Shown here: positions 8,256-16,073 of the stretch, piece by piece
How the letters are laid out: each line of letters begins with the position of its first letter
Numbering within the stretch: the first letter of the stretch is position 1
Assembly: GCA_038731975.1 (NCBI GenBank)
Contig: JAVYQJ010000003.1
Coordinates: forward strand, 62,001-126,000
DNA length: 64,000 bases
Reading direction: 5' to 3'
Origin: Thermofilaceae archaeon
Lineage (GTDB): Archaea > Thermoproteota > Thermoprotei > Thermofilales > Thermofilaceae
The notes under the pieces: model-generated
What the model saw: the letters and a program-made list of their open reading frames with translations, nothing else
Database searches by the model: none
Told to the model about the DNA's origin: nothing
Program-made: the position numbers and the translations under genes

Positions 8256-9250
8256 TTGAAGCTGCTCCAAAAGGGAGGTCCAGGGAGGTTCTCATAAGAG
8301 ATGAGGAGCCGATTTCGAGTTACGGTAAGCGTCCTGAGGAGCGCAGCGTAGACGAGCTGCTGGAGTTTGGAGCCATAAACCTCGATAAGCCGCCTGGGCC
8401 TTCCAGTCACGAGATCGTCGCTTGGCTAAGAAGGATCACCGGTATCGAGAAGATCGCGCATGCAGGCACTCTTGATCCCAAAGTGACAGGTGTTTTACCC
8501 ATACTACTCAACAGGTCGATAAAGGTTGTGCCTTACCTCCTGGCCGAAGACAAGGAGTACGTTGGCGTCATGAGGTTGCACGGCGATGCTGACGAGGATG
8601 AAGTAAAGCGTGTTGTCAGCATGTTTAAGGGGCCTGTCTATCAGAGGCCTCCGCTCAGGTCTGCTGTCAAGAGGGCGTTAAGGGTTAGGCGCATCTACGA
8701 CGTAAAAGTCCTAGAAGTTGCGGGCAGGGACGTGCTGTTCTGGATATGGTGCGAGGCGGGCACTTACATCAGAAAGTTCTGTCACGATGTCGGCGTCCTG
8801 CTTGGAGTAGGTGCCCACATGCAGGAGCTCAGGAGGGTAAGGAGTGGCAGCCTTAAGGAAGAGGAGAGCGTCACGTTGCACGACGTTGCTGACGCCTTCG
8901 CAGCCTGGAGAGAAGAGGGTAATGAGGACTACATAAGGCGAGTGGTGGTTCCTGTCGAGCGGGTCGTCGAACACTTGCCTCGCATAGTTGTTCGCGACAG
9001 CGCGGTCGACGCCATCGCTCACGGGGCTCCTTTAGCGGTACCCGGAATACTACTTATTGATGCAGGGATCAAAGTTGGGGATGTTGTTGCAATCTTCACG
9101 AAAAAGAACGAGTTGGTGGCGATAGGTAGAGCCCTAATGAGGAGCGAGCAAATGCTTGCTGCAAAGAAGGGGGAGGCGGTTAAGCCTGAAGCTGTCATTA
9201 TGAAGCCTGGAACCTACCCAAGAATGTGGGGTAGCAGTAAGAAGCCATGA
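8252..9250 (+). CDS. cbf5: tRNA/rRNA pseudouridine synthase Cbf5 (dyskerin/TruB family)
   Basis: A 332-residue catalytic subunit of H/ACA ribonucleoproteins, which convert uridine to pseudouridine in rRNA and tRNA position 55. The catalytic aspartate lies in [14 protein letters not shown] near residues 70-83. Other family segments are [12 protein letters not shown] near the N-terminus, [18 protein letters not shown] and the [12 protein letters not shown] motif. The C-terminal 85 residues form a PUA RNA-binding domain ([18 protein letters not shown]). It overlaps L14e by four bases and precedes a tRNA-Ser gene. Confidence 0.97.
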   Translation: MIEAAPKGRSREVLIRDEEPISSYGKRPEERSVDELLEFGAINLDKPPGPSSHEIVAWLRRITGIEKIAHAGTLDPKVTGVLPILLNRSIKVVPYLLAEDKEYVGVMRLHGDADEDEVKRVVSMFKGPVYQRPPLRSAVKRALRVRRIYDVKVLEVAGRDVLFWIWCEAGTYIRKFCHDVGVLLGVGAHMQELRRVRSGSLKEEESVTLHDVADAFAAWREEGNEDYIRRVVVPVERVVEHLPRIVVRDSAVDAIAHGAPLAVPGILLIDAGIKVGDVVAIFTKKNELVAIGRALMRSEQMLAAKKGEAVKPEAVIMKPGTYPRMWGSSKKP

Positions 9251-9340
9251 CCGATTACTAAGCATCAACCGGCGCGATGGGCATTTCTTGGAGGCCGCTG
9301 CGCTTCAGCGAGGCAACGGTACATGCGTATGAGGGAAACA

Positions 9341-9350
9341 AGTTTAATAG
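9341..9350 (+). promoter_or_regulatory. TATA box of the tRNA-Ser gene
   Basis: AGTTTAATAG is centred about 28 bases before the first base of the mature tRNA, the normal distance for an archaeal tRNA promoter whose message starts at or close to the 5' end. Confidence 0.6.
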
Positions 9351-9372
9351 AGAGCTGAGCAATGCTCCCCTT

Positions 9373-9475
9373 GCCGGGGTGGCCGAGCGGACCAAGGCGG
9401 TGGCCTGGAGTACTGGCTTCGGGTAGCCACTGCCCCTTTCGGGGCTCCCGGGTTCGAATCCCGGCCCCGGCGCCA
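9373..9475 (+). tRNA. tRNA-Ser (GGA anticodon) with a 14-base intron, CCA encoded
   Basis: The acceptor stem pairs GCCGGGG (9373-9379) with CCCCGGC (9465-9471), followed by discriminator G and an encoded CCA. The D stem is GCC/GGC, the anticodon stem GTGGC (9400-9404) with GCCAC (9426-9430), and the T arm CCGGG-TTCGAAT-CCCGG. The long variable arm, GCCCC-TTTC-GGGGC, marks a class II tRNA, consistent with serine. With 9411-9424 removed the anticodon loop is CTGGAGA, with anticodon GGA reading serine UCC/UCU. All stems pair by eye. Confidence 0.93.
9411..9424 (+). other. Canonical tRNA intron (37/38 position) in tRNA-Ser(GGA)
   Basis: Fourteen bases, TACTGGCTTCGGGT, lie between G37 and A38, the usual archaeal intron site one base after the anticodon. 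Removing them restores a seven-base loop. Splicing by the archaeal endonuclease is expected from the site; the bulge-helix-bulge pairing was not computed. Confidence 0.85.
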
Positions 9476-9536
9476 CTCCAGACAGCGGGTTATAGCAGAA
9501 GAGTTAAAAGCACGAGTAAGTGGGCTTGACGATCGT

Positions 9537-9989
9537 ATGGCTGAGCAGGAGTTCAAGTACATAGTCCGCATAGCGGATAAGGATCTTCCAGGGGACAAAA
9601 ACATAGTCTACGCTCTATCCTTGATAAAAGGCATCGGTGTAAATGCCGCGTACGCGCTCTGTCGCAAGCTCGGAATCGACACGGGAAGGAAGCTTGGTTC
9701 CCTTACGGAGGAGGAGATAAGCAAGGTTGATGAGGCTGTGAGAGAGCTGCATAAACTAGGTTTACCCTCCTGGCTTTACAACAGGCGACGGGATCCTCGG
9801 CTCGGCATTGACAGGCACTTGATCGGAGCCGATCTTGTGCTCACGGTGAAGAGTGACATAGATTTGATGAAGGAGATAAAGTGCTGGAGAGGAATACGGC
9901 ATATGCTGGGGCTTAAGGTCAGGGGGCAGCGGACTCGAACCACGGGTAGAACGGGCATTACAGTAGGCGTAAAGAAACCGAAGAAGTAG
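9537..9989 (+). CDS. rps13: Ribosomal protein S13 (uS13)
   Basis: A 150-residue small-subunit protein of the head domain. It has the N-terminal helix-two-turn-helix region (ALSLIKGIGVNAAYALCRK) and the C-terminal CWRGIRHMLGLKVRGQRT followed by the basic TRTTGRTG tail that reaches the tRNAs. The start ATG is 61 bases after the tRNA; a TTAAAAG element at 9503-9509 could be its TATA box. S4 follows directly. Confidence 0.97.
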   Translation: MAEQEFKYIVRIADKDLPGDKNIVYALSLIKGIGVNAAYALCRKLGIDTGRKLGSLTEEEISKVDEAVRELHKLGLPSWLYNRRRDPRLGIDRHLIGADLVLTVKSDIDLMKEIKCWRGIRHMLGLKVRGQRTRTTGRTGITVGVKKPKK

Positions 9990-9998
9990 GTGTTCTGG

Positions 9999-10520
9999 AT
10001 GGGGGATCCGAAAAAACCGAAGAAAAAGTGGGAGGGGCCTGCGCATCCTTGGCGTAAGGACGTTTTAGCGCAGGAGCTTTATCTGATAGGTAAGTACGGC
10101 TTGCGCAATAAGAGGGAGCTTTGGATCGCTAAGACGATGCTCCGCAGATGGAGGATGCGGGCTAGACGGCTACTTGCGCTACCTCCAGAACTGAGAGAGG
10201 CTCGTGCAAAGCCGCTGATATCCAAGCTTTATCACCTTGGGCTGCTGGCGAGCGAGGAAGCATCGCTAAGCGACATTCTCAGGTTGACGGTTGAGGATGT
10301 TCTCGAGAGGCGTCTTCAGACGATCGTCTACAAGAGGGGGTTGGCTACCAGCCTGTATCACGCGCGTCAACTAATAACGCATGGCCACATAGCGATAGGG
10401 GGGCGACGAGTTAGGAGCCCTGGATACATGGTGTCAAGGGAGGAGGAGGGGCTGATTGGTTTCTATCCGCTATCACCCCTAGCCCGGAGTGCATCAGGCG
10501 AAGTTGGTGCTCAAGTTTAA
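9999..10520 (+). CDS. rps4: Ribosomal protein S4 (uS4)
   Basis: A 173-residue primary rRNA-binding protein. The archaeal N-terminus MGDPKKPKKKWEGPAHPW decides the start at ATG 9999; a GTG three codons upstream (9990) is in frame but not part of the family. The S4 RNA-binding domain is visible as RLQTIVYKRGLATSLYHARQ, then LITHGHIAIGGRRVRSPGY. It begins ten bases after the S13 stop and ends 36 bases before S11, the conserved S13-S4-S11 order. Confidence 0.97.
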   Translation: MGDPKKPKKKWEGPAHPWRKDVLAQELYLIGKYGLRNKRELWIAKTMLRRWRMRARRLLALPPELREARAKPLISKLYHLGLLASEEASLSDILRLTVEDVLERRLQTIVYKRGLATSLYHARQLITHGHIAIGGRRVRSPGYMVSREEEGLIGFYPLSPLARSASGEVGAQV

Positions 10521-10543
10521 ACCAAGTTTAAAATATGGCTTTC

Positions 10544-10551
10544 GGAGGTGA
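10544..10551 (+). promoter_or_regulatory. Shine-Dalgarno site deciding the rps11 start
   Basis: GGAGGTGA is complementary to the archaeal 16S 3' end and lies five bases before GTG 10557. An in-frame GTG at 10548 falls inside the site itself, so 10557 is the better start. Confidence 0.75.
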
Positions 10552-10556
10552 GGATT

Positions 10557-10988
10557 GTGAGTGAAGAAGCGCGAGCGAGCGATAAGGGGCACGGGGGGTC
10601 TAGGAAGAGTGACGTGGGTATAGCGTGGATCTACGCCAGCTACAACAACACAATAATCCACATAACGGATCTCAGCGGTGCTGAGACTATAGCCTTCGTA
10701 ACGGGTGGAATGATCGCTAAAGCCGACAGAGATAAGCCCAGCCCCTGGGCAGCCATGCAAGCTGCAGCACGGGCTGCTAAGATAGCACTGGAGAAAGGGA
10801 TAAGGGTGGTTCACGTGAAAGTAAAAGCCCCTGGCGGCTACGGTCCTAAGACCCCGGGACCGGGCGCGGGGCCAGCAATCCGAGCGCTTGTCAGAGCCGG
10901 TTTAATAGTAGATCGGGTGGAGGACGTCACACCGCTGCCTACTGATAGCATAAGGAAACCCGGCGGGCGCAGGGGTAGGCGCGTCTAA
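10557..10988 (+). CDS. rps11: Ribosomal protein S11 (uS11)
   Basis: A 143-residue platform protein of the small subunit. Family segments are [20 protein letters not shown] near residues 21-40, [13 protein letters not shown] near residue 75, [20 protein letters not shown], and the arginine-rich C-terminus ([11 protein letters not shown]). It starts with GTG behind a perfect Shine-Dalgarno site. In most archaea rpoD follows S11; here a gene-free stretch of 163 bases and a convergent nucleotidyltransferase follow. Confidence 0.97.
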   Translation: MSEEARASDKGHGGSRKSDVGIAWIYASYNNTIIHITDLSGAETIAFVTGGMIAKADRDKPSPWAAMQAAARAAKIALEKGIRVVHVKVKAPGGYGPKTPGPGAGPAIRALVRAGLIVDRVEDVTPLPTDSIRKPGGRRGRRV

Positions 10989-11151
10989 GCTGAGTCTGCG
11001 CTGCCGTACGTTGTCTCCTTTTCGAGTTTTACCTTCGCTACTTACCTTTACCGGATGATTATCAGAATTCTCCGAATTTAGGACTTCATTATTCGTATGA
11101 CATCTCTGAGGGTCATGCTCGAGTAGGTTGCAGACGCGTTTAGGATGTTTT

Positions 11152-11973
11152 CTAAGCTAGGAGAAAGCCTAGCACCTCGTCCACAACATGCGGGTCGAGT
11201 TTCTCGTACCTTTCCGTTGAGCCTACATCGTACCAGAAGGCATCGGTCAGGTAGCCTTCAACGTGGTAACCACGCTCTATTAGCTGCGGGATGAAGTGCT
11301 GCATGAGGTCCAGCTCTTGCAGAGGTTTCGCTAACTCCTCGAGGATTTTCAGCACCTCTGTTTTTACTGCGAGTACCCCTATCACGACAGGCTTGCCCAA
11401 CGGTGGTTTCTCCCTGAGGCTCACGATTTTCGTACCTGCGACCTCTGCTACGCCCACGCTAACGGTATAGTTGGTTGAGAGAGCTAGAGTGGCTGCAGCA
11501 CCCTTCTCACGGTGTACGCGTAGCATATCTGTGAGATCAAGGTTGGTTAGAATGTCCCCGTAGTAGATGAGCACGTCGTCAAACCCGGAGAAGACCCCCC
11601 TGCGGCTAGCGTTGAGTAGAGCACCCCCGTTCCCCCTGTAGTTGGGGTCGTCGTGGACGTATTCGAGCCTCACTCCGAAACGGCTCCCATCATCGAAATA
11701 GTTCATGATTTGCTCAGCCTTGTAGTTCACGAGTAATGCTACGTCTACAATCCCATGGTACTTCATCAGTCGGATGACGTACTCGAGAAGCGGCTTCTGC
11801 TTGAGACCGATCGGTATCATTGTTTTCTGGAAGTAGTAGGTCAAAGGCCTTAATCGTGAGCCGGTGCCACCGCAAAGGACGGCTCCTTTAACCCTACGCG
11901 CCCCCACAGGATGGAATTTCTGCCCATAAAAATACTTTTGGCGATCGTCTCTCCGCTGCTCGGCTTGCACCAT
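11152..11973 (-). CDS. Sugar-phosphate nucleotidyltransferase
   Basis: A 273-residue single-domain nucleotidyltransferase, making an NDP-sugar from a sugar-1-phosphate and an NTP. The signature GGTGSRLRPLTYYFQKTMIP is at about residues 35-54, and the YYGDILTN metal-binding segment near residues 137-144. There is no left-handed beta-helix domain, unlike the second nucleotidyltransferase at 16.0-17.2 kb. Glucose-1-phosphate thymidylyl-, uridylyl- or mannose-1-phosphate guanylyl-transferase are all possible. It is transcribed away from enolase and appears to share one TATA element with it. Confidence 0.87.
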   Translation of the reverse strand: MVQAEQRRDDRQKYFYGQKFHPVGARRVKGAVLCGGTGSRLRPLTYYFQKTMIPIGLKQKPLLEYVIRLMKYHGIVDVALLVNYKAEQIMNYFDDGSRFGVRLEYVHDDPNYRGNGGALLNASRRGVFSGFDDVLIYYGDILTNLDLTDMLRVHREKGAAATLALSTNYTVSVGVAEVAGTKIVSLREKPPLGKPVVIGVLAVKTEVLKILEELAKPLQELDLMQHFIPQLIERGYHVEGYLTDAFWYDVGSTERYEKLDPHVVDEVLGFLLA

Positions 11974-11992
11974 TCAAGAGCATAAAGATAAT

Positions 11993-12004
11993 GGTTTTAT
12001 AACC
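11993..12004. promoter_or_regulatory. Symmetric TATA element between divergent nucleotidyltransferase and enolase
   Basis: GGTTTTATAACC is nearly palindromic (GGTT...AACC) and lies about 26 bases from both start codons: ATG 12025 of enolase on the plus strand and ATG 11973 of the nucleotidyltransferase on the minus strand. A single TATA box could therefore direct leaderless transcription both ways. The arrangement is seen directly; use in both directions is inferred. Confidence 0.6.
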
Positions 12005-12024
12005 TTCTCCGCGCGCGTAGCTTG

Positions 12025-13335
12025 ATGAGCGAAACCCCACTCGTAGAGAACGAGTTCACGATAGTTCTCGTAAAGGGTAGGTGGATCTTAGACTCGAGAG
12101 GAAACCCCACCGTCGAGGCCGATGTAGTTACAGCCGGTGGTGGCATTGGAACGGCAGCCGTACCTGCCGGTGCTTCACGTGGCACGTACGAGGCGCTGGA
12201 GCTTAGGGATGGTGGTAAGAAGTTCCAGGGGAAAGGTGTAGAAAGAGCCGTGTCCAACATCAACGGGTTGATAGCCCAGCGAGTAATCGGCATGGACTCG
12301 AGGGATCAGGAGAGGGTCGACAAAGTTATGATCGAGCTGGACGGCACGCCGAATAAGTCGAAGCTCGGCGCGAATGCTATACTAGCGGTATCGCTAGCCA
12401 CGGCTAAAGCTGCTGCTTCGACCTACGGAATGCCGCTCTTCCAGTACTTGGGTGGAAAGCTCGCGCGAGTGCTGCCTACCCCACTTATGAACGTGATTAA
12501 CGGTGGCAAGCACGCAGGCAACGAGTTGAGCATCCAGGAGTTCATGATAGTGCCCGTGGGGAGTGACAAGTTCTCGGAAGCGCTTAGAATGGCTTGCGAA
12601 GTTTACTACAGTCTCAAGGAAGTCCTCGTCTGGAGGTACGGTAAGAGCTCCATCAACGTCGGAGACGAGGGCGGTTTTGCTCCACCCATGAAAGAGAGCA
12701 GGGAGGCCTTAGACGCGCTCATCGAAGCGATTAAGAAGGCTGGCTATGAGCCGGGCAACGAGTTCGTCCTAGCACTCGATGCAGCGGCTTCAAGTTTTTA
12801 CGCTGGGGGACGCTACAGAATCGACGGTAAGGAGCTGGGTAGGGGTGAACTGATAGATTACTACCTGGAGTTGGTCAACGAATACCCGATAGTTTCGCTG
12901 GAAGACCCCCTCGAGGAAGAGGATTTCGAGGGATTCAGGGAGATTACCAGCAAGTTGAAACAGCGGGGCGTGCAAGTCGTTGGTGATGATCTCTTCGTAA
13001 CGAACGTTAAGCGCCTTATGAAAGGAATTGAAGTGGGCGCTGCGAGCGCGCTCCTCCTCAAAGTTAACCAGATAGGAACGTTGACCGAAGCTTTAGAGGC
13101 GGCACACCTAGCTCAAAGGTGCGGGCTTAACGTAATCGTCTCGCACAGGAGTGGTGAAACCGAAGACACATCCATTGCTCACATTGCTGTCGCGCTGAGC
13201 TGCGGCCAAATAAAGACCGGCGCGCCAGCGAGGGGCGAGAGAACGGCTAAGTACAACGAGCTACTCAGGATAGAAGAGTACTTAGCGGGGGAGGCAGTCT
13301 ACTTGGGGTTAAAGGCCATCAGGAGAGGCCTCTAG
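12025..13335 (+). CDS. eno: Enolase
   Basis: A 436-residue glycolytic enzyme interconverting 2-phosphoglycerate and phosphoenolpyruvate. Visible are the N-terminal RWILDSRGNPTVEADV, the AAVPAGASRGTYEALELRDG substrate loop, the metal-binding positions in LALDAAASSFY, VSLEDPLEEEDFEGF and VVGDDLFVTN, the catalytic lysine in LLLKVNQIGTLTEA and SHRSGETEDTSIAH. An in-frame TTG lies one codon earlier; ATG 12025 is preferred. In many archaea eno sits beside rpoK and rps2; here it is alone with a HAD phosphatase six bases downstream. Confidence 0.97.
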   Translation: MSETPLVENEFTIVLVKGRWILDSRGNPTVEADVVTAGGGIGTAAVPAGASRGTYEALELRDGGKKFQGKGVERAVSNINGLIAQRVIGMDSRDQERVDKVMIELDGTPNKSKLGANAILAVSLATAKAAASTYGMPLFQYLGGKLARVLPTPLMNVINGGKHAGNELSIQEFMIVPVGSDKFSEALRMACEVYYSLKEVLVWRYGKSSINVGDEGGFAPPMKESREALDALIEAIKKAGYEPGNEFVLALDAAASSFYAGGRYRIDGKELGRGELIDYYLELVNEYPIVSLEDPLEEEDFEGFREITSKLKQRGVQVVGDDLFVTNVKRLMKGIEVGAASALLLKVNQIGTLTEALEAAHLAQRCGLNVIVSHRSGETEDTSIAHIAVALSCGQIKTGAPARGERTAKYNELLRIEEYLAGEAVYLGLKAIRRGL

Positions 13336-13341
13336 AAGCCC

Positions 13342-14145
13342 ATGAACGTGAGGATTAAGCAGCCTTTTCTTCCTTTCGAAGGCTTCATCCTCGATTGTGA
13401 CGGTGTCCTCTGGAGAGGAGATAAACCGATCGCAGGTGCGCGTGAAGCGGTAAAAGCTCTTAAAGCAGCTGGAAAAGTGGTAGTCTTCGTTACTAACAAT
13501 GCTTCACTCTCACGGAACGGTTACCTGGAGAAGATGCGCAGAATGGGATTTGACGTTTCGCTAGGCGACATTTACTGTAGCAGCTACGTTACGGCGAGAG
13601 TGCTACGGAGAATACGCGTGAGTAGGGTTTACGTGGTGGGCGAGGAGGGATTAGTGGAAGAGTTGGAGAGGGAAGGTATCGAACTCACAGACCCACAGCA
13701 TGCAGAGTGCCTAGTTGTGGGAATAGACAGGCATCTTACGTATCAGAAGTTGGCCGATGCGCTCAAATGCCTGAATCGTGGCGCGCTATTCGTAGCTACG
13801 AACGAGGACCCCACGTTACCTGTTGAGGACGGCGTGCTTCCCGGTGCGGGCGCGATTGTGGCAGCTTTAGAAAGAGCTTCGGGCAGAAAGCCAGACGTAG
13901 TTATCGGGAAGCCCTCTTCGACGATGTTCGAGATGGTCTTAGAGGAAAAGTGCTTAGATCCCTCTAAAACGCTGGTTGTGGGCGATAGAATCGATACTGA
14001 CATTGCCGGAGCTAAGCGTCTGGGCATGGCGGCAGCGCTCGTCCTCACGGGGTCTACTACCTTGGACGAGCTCTCCTCCTCACCTTTGAAGCCCGACTTC
14101 GTTCTTGCCTCTCTTTCAGAAATTCTGGAGGAGGCTTTGGCATAA
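13342..14145 (+). CDS. HAD-superfamily sugar/aryl phosphatase (NagD-like)
   Basis: A 267-residue phosphatase of the NagD/4-nitrophenylphosphatase subfamily. Motif I is LDCDGVLWRGDKPI with the nucleophile at about residue 14, motif II VFVTNNAS near residue 50, and motif IV VVGDRIDTDIAGAKRLGM near residues 211-228. A type II cap domain lies in between. The natural substrate cannot be told from sequence. It starts six bases after enolase, so they are probably co-transcribed, and its last 89 bases overlap the convergent DUF429 gene. Confidence 0.9.
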   Translation: MNVRIKQPFLPFEGFILDCDGVLWRGDKPIAGAREAVKALKAAGKVVVFVTNNASLSRNGYLEKMRRMGFDVSLGDIYCSSYVTARVLRRIRVSRVYVVGEEGLVEELEREGIELTDPQHAECLVVGIDRHLTYQKLADALKCLNRGALFVATNEDPTLPVEDGVLPGAGAIVAALERASGRKPDVVIGKPSSTMFEMVLEEKCLDPSKTLVVGDRIDTDIAGAKRLGMAAALVLTGSTTLDELSSSPLKPDFVLASLSEILEEALA

Positions 14146-14710
14146 TGATTGAACCATCCTTACCGCTGAGAGCTAAAGCTTCTCCACGAAGGTAAAGCAA
14201 GCCCACGTATGCAGCGGTTACCGCGTCAAGCTCATCGGGACCGGGTGAAGGGCTTGCCAGCTTAATGCCTATTCTTTCAAGACCCAATCGCAGCGCGTCT
14301 AGGCCAGCGCTCTTTCGAGGGATCCCTAGCAGATCCTGAGCCCCACCCGGGTAAACTTCGATCACGGTGTAACCTCTTTTTTCGAGGTCGTTCTTTAACT
14401 GCATACCTCTTCTGGTTAAAGCTCGCATCGGACCTAGCGTGACCGGGAAGAACCGTATGCCAAGACTCCTGAGAGCCTTATCGCACTCCCTGAAGTGAGG
14501 ACCTGTCCTGTCATCTATGCTGGAGCGTCCTAGAGGCAGTGAGAGAGGAGCGTCTATGGCCACAACGCTAGGGCGGAACTCGAGGACAGCGCGTATTATT
14601 TCCTCATCGTTGTATGCGATCCAGGTCTTCGCGTTGAGACCCTCGTCTATGATGCACATACCAGTGGGGCGTTTAGGGCTGCCGGCTAGATCCACGCCTA
14701 AGCTTAGCAT
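14057..14710 (-). CDS. DUF429-like protein (predicted nuclease fold)
   Basis: A 217-residue protein resembling DUF429: MLSLGVDLAGSPKRPTGMC at the N-terminus, a central VVAIDAPLSLPLG, FFPVTLGPMRALTRRG and VIEVYPGGAQDLLGIPRK, then PGPDELDAVTAAYVG. The family has an RNase H-like fold and no settled function. The last 20 residues are a basic tail and overlap the 3' end of the HAD phosphatase gene on the other strand by 89 bases, long for a compact genome. The upstream phosphomutase-like gene ends one base before its start. Confidence 0.82.
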   Translation of the reverse strand: MLSLGVDLAGSPKRPTGMCIIDEGLNAKTWIAYNDEEIIRAVLEFRPSVVAIDAPLSLPLGRSSIDDRTGPHFRECDKALRSLGIRFFPVTLGPMRALTRRGMQLKNDLEKRGYTVIEVYPGGAQDLLGIPRKSAGLDALRLGLERIGIKLASPSPGPDELDAVTAAYVGLLYLRGEALALSGKDGSIIMPKPPPEFLKERQERSRASKVRRRARPR

Positions 14711-14711
14711 C

Positions 14712-16073
14712 CTAGCTGGCGCTCTCGACTTTGAGCTCTCTGATTAAGCCGCTCACTTTTTCGGCGAACCTATCGATGATCTCGTCAGCCCCCTCTACGC
14801 TTTCGCAGCTGAGCTCTATCCTATCGCGGGACGCCTCAACGTTCACCCATATACTGTCAACTCTGACTCTAAGGCCCGTTATGGTTAGCATCGCCGTCCT
14901 AAAACTCCTGTAAATCGCCTTCAAAGCGCTTAAGTAGTTGACACCGCCTAGCTTGACCGTCCTGGATATCATCTGTACTTTCGGGAGAGAATCCCTTGCT
15001 GATGACAGCGATTGATCCGTTTTGGCTATATACTCTAACAGTTTCAACGTAGCCAGCATCCCGTCGGGTGAGAGTGAGAAATCCGTGAAGATTATCTCGT
15101 TTCCGCTCGTAGCTACTAGATGAGAGCCTGAACGCCTGGCCGCTCTAATTAGGTCGTGCTTCAATCCTCTGACCCTAACCACTCTTGCTCCAATCTTTTT
15201 GCAAACTTCGTCTATCATTGAGCCCATAGACTCCGAAACAATGATGCGCGTGCCAGCAGGCATCCCGAGTGCAATTAAGCTGGCAACCTCTTCGCCGGAT
15301 AAGGGCTTTCCCTCATCGTCAACGACTAGGGCTCTTGTGGCATCCGCGCAGAAGCTGACTCCAAGTGCAGCGTCAGATGCTCTTACGATTCCCTTCAGTA
15401 TTTCAATGGAGTGGGGGTCAGGCATGTGTGTCACAGAGCCTCTGAAGGGTGGCCGATGAGCGTTGAGCATTACCCCTTCGATACCCAGTTCTGAGAACAG
15501 GTTGGGGAGGACCTCCGACGCTGGGCCAAAGTTTACGTCGCAGACCATCCTGTACCGTTTGCTGGCGATCGTGTGCGAGTCAAGGTAGCCGGCAATGGCT
15601 GCTGCGTATATATCGTGTACATACTCAGCGTAGGTAACCCATCCTATCGCAGCGGGTAGGCTTCTCACGATCTTCCCCGAGCCGGCGCGATCGAATAGCT
15701 CCTCCATTCTCTCAATAGAGAATACAAGCCCCTGCGAGTCGAAGATCTTAATCGCTATACCGTCACGCTCGAGCGGAGCTACGGTGAATTGTACGCCAGC
15801 TTTTGCACCTAGCCTCTTTATAGCGAAGATAAGCTCGGGGGTCGTCGCAGAATGAAAATCCATGACGGAGATTCCGGTCGACATGAGGCCTGCCGAGAAC
15901 GCCCGCTTCAGCATTCGGGATGGGGGGTAGTTGTCGCGTGCCGTGACCACGAGCGCACCTTCTCCTAGCATGGTTCCTAGAGCACCGCCGAGGCTTGCCG
16001 CTATGTCCGGTGTCAAAGTCTGATTCGCTATTCCGAGTATTTGCCCTTCATCCCACTCGAGCTCTAAGCTCAA
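14712..16073 (-). CDS. Phosphohexomutase-fold protein lacking catalytic motifs
   Basis: A 453-residue protein with the layout of the alpha-D-phosphohexomutase family, including LKRAFSAGLMSTGISVMDF near residues 55-73. The catalytic phosphoserine loop, normally TASHNP, is replaced by TVAPLERDGIAIKIF at about residues 97-111. The metal-binding DGDxDR is replaced by ADATRAL near residue 245. It should therefore be inactive as a mutase. It overlaps the nucleotidyltransferase gene upstream by 26 bases, resembling in split form the bacterial proteins that join a mannose-1-phosphate guanylyltransferase to a phosphomutase-like domain. A regulatory or scaffold role is an inference. Confidence 0.8.
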   Translation of the reverse strand: MSLELEWDEGQILGIANQTLTPDIAASLGGALGTMLGEGALVVTARDNYPPSRMLKRAFSAGLMSTGISVMDFHSATTPELIFAIKRLGAKAGVQFTVAPLERDGIAIKIFDSQGLVFSIERMEELFDRAGSGKIVRSLPAAIGWVTYAEYVHDIYAAAIAGYLDSHTIASKRYRMVCDVNFGPASEVLPNLFSELGIEGVMLNAHRPPFRGSVTHMPDPHSIEILKGIVRASDAALGVSFCADATRALVVDDEGKPLSGEEVASLIALGMPAGTRIIVSESMGSMIDEVCKKIGARVVRVRGLKHDLIRAARRSGSHLVATSGNEIIFTDFSLSPDGMLATLKLLEYIAKTDQSLSSARDSLPKVQMISRTVKLGGVNYLSALKAIYRSFRTAMLTITGLRVRVDSIWVNVEASRDRIELSCESVEGADEIIDRFAEKVSGLIRELKVESAS

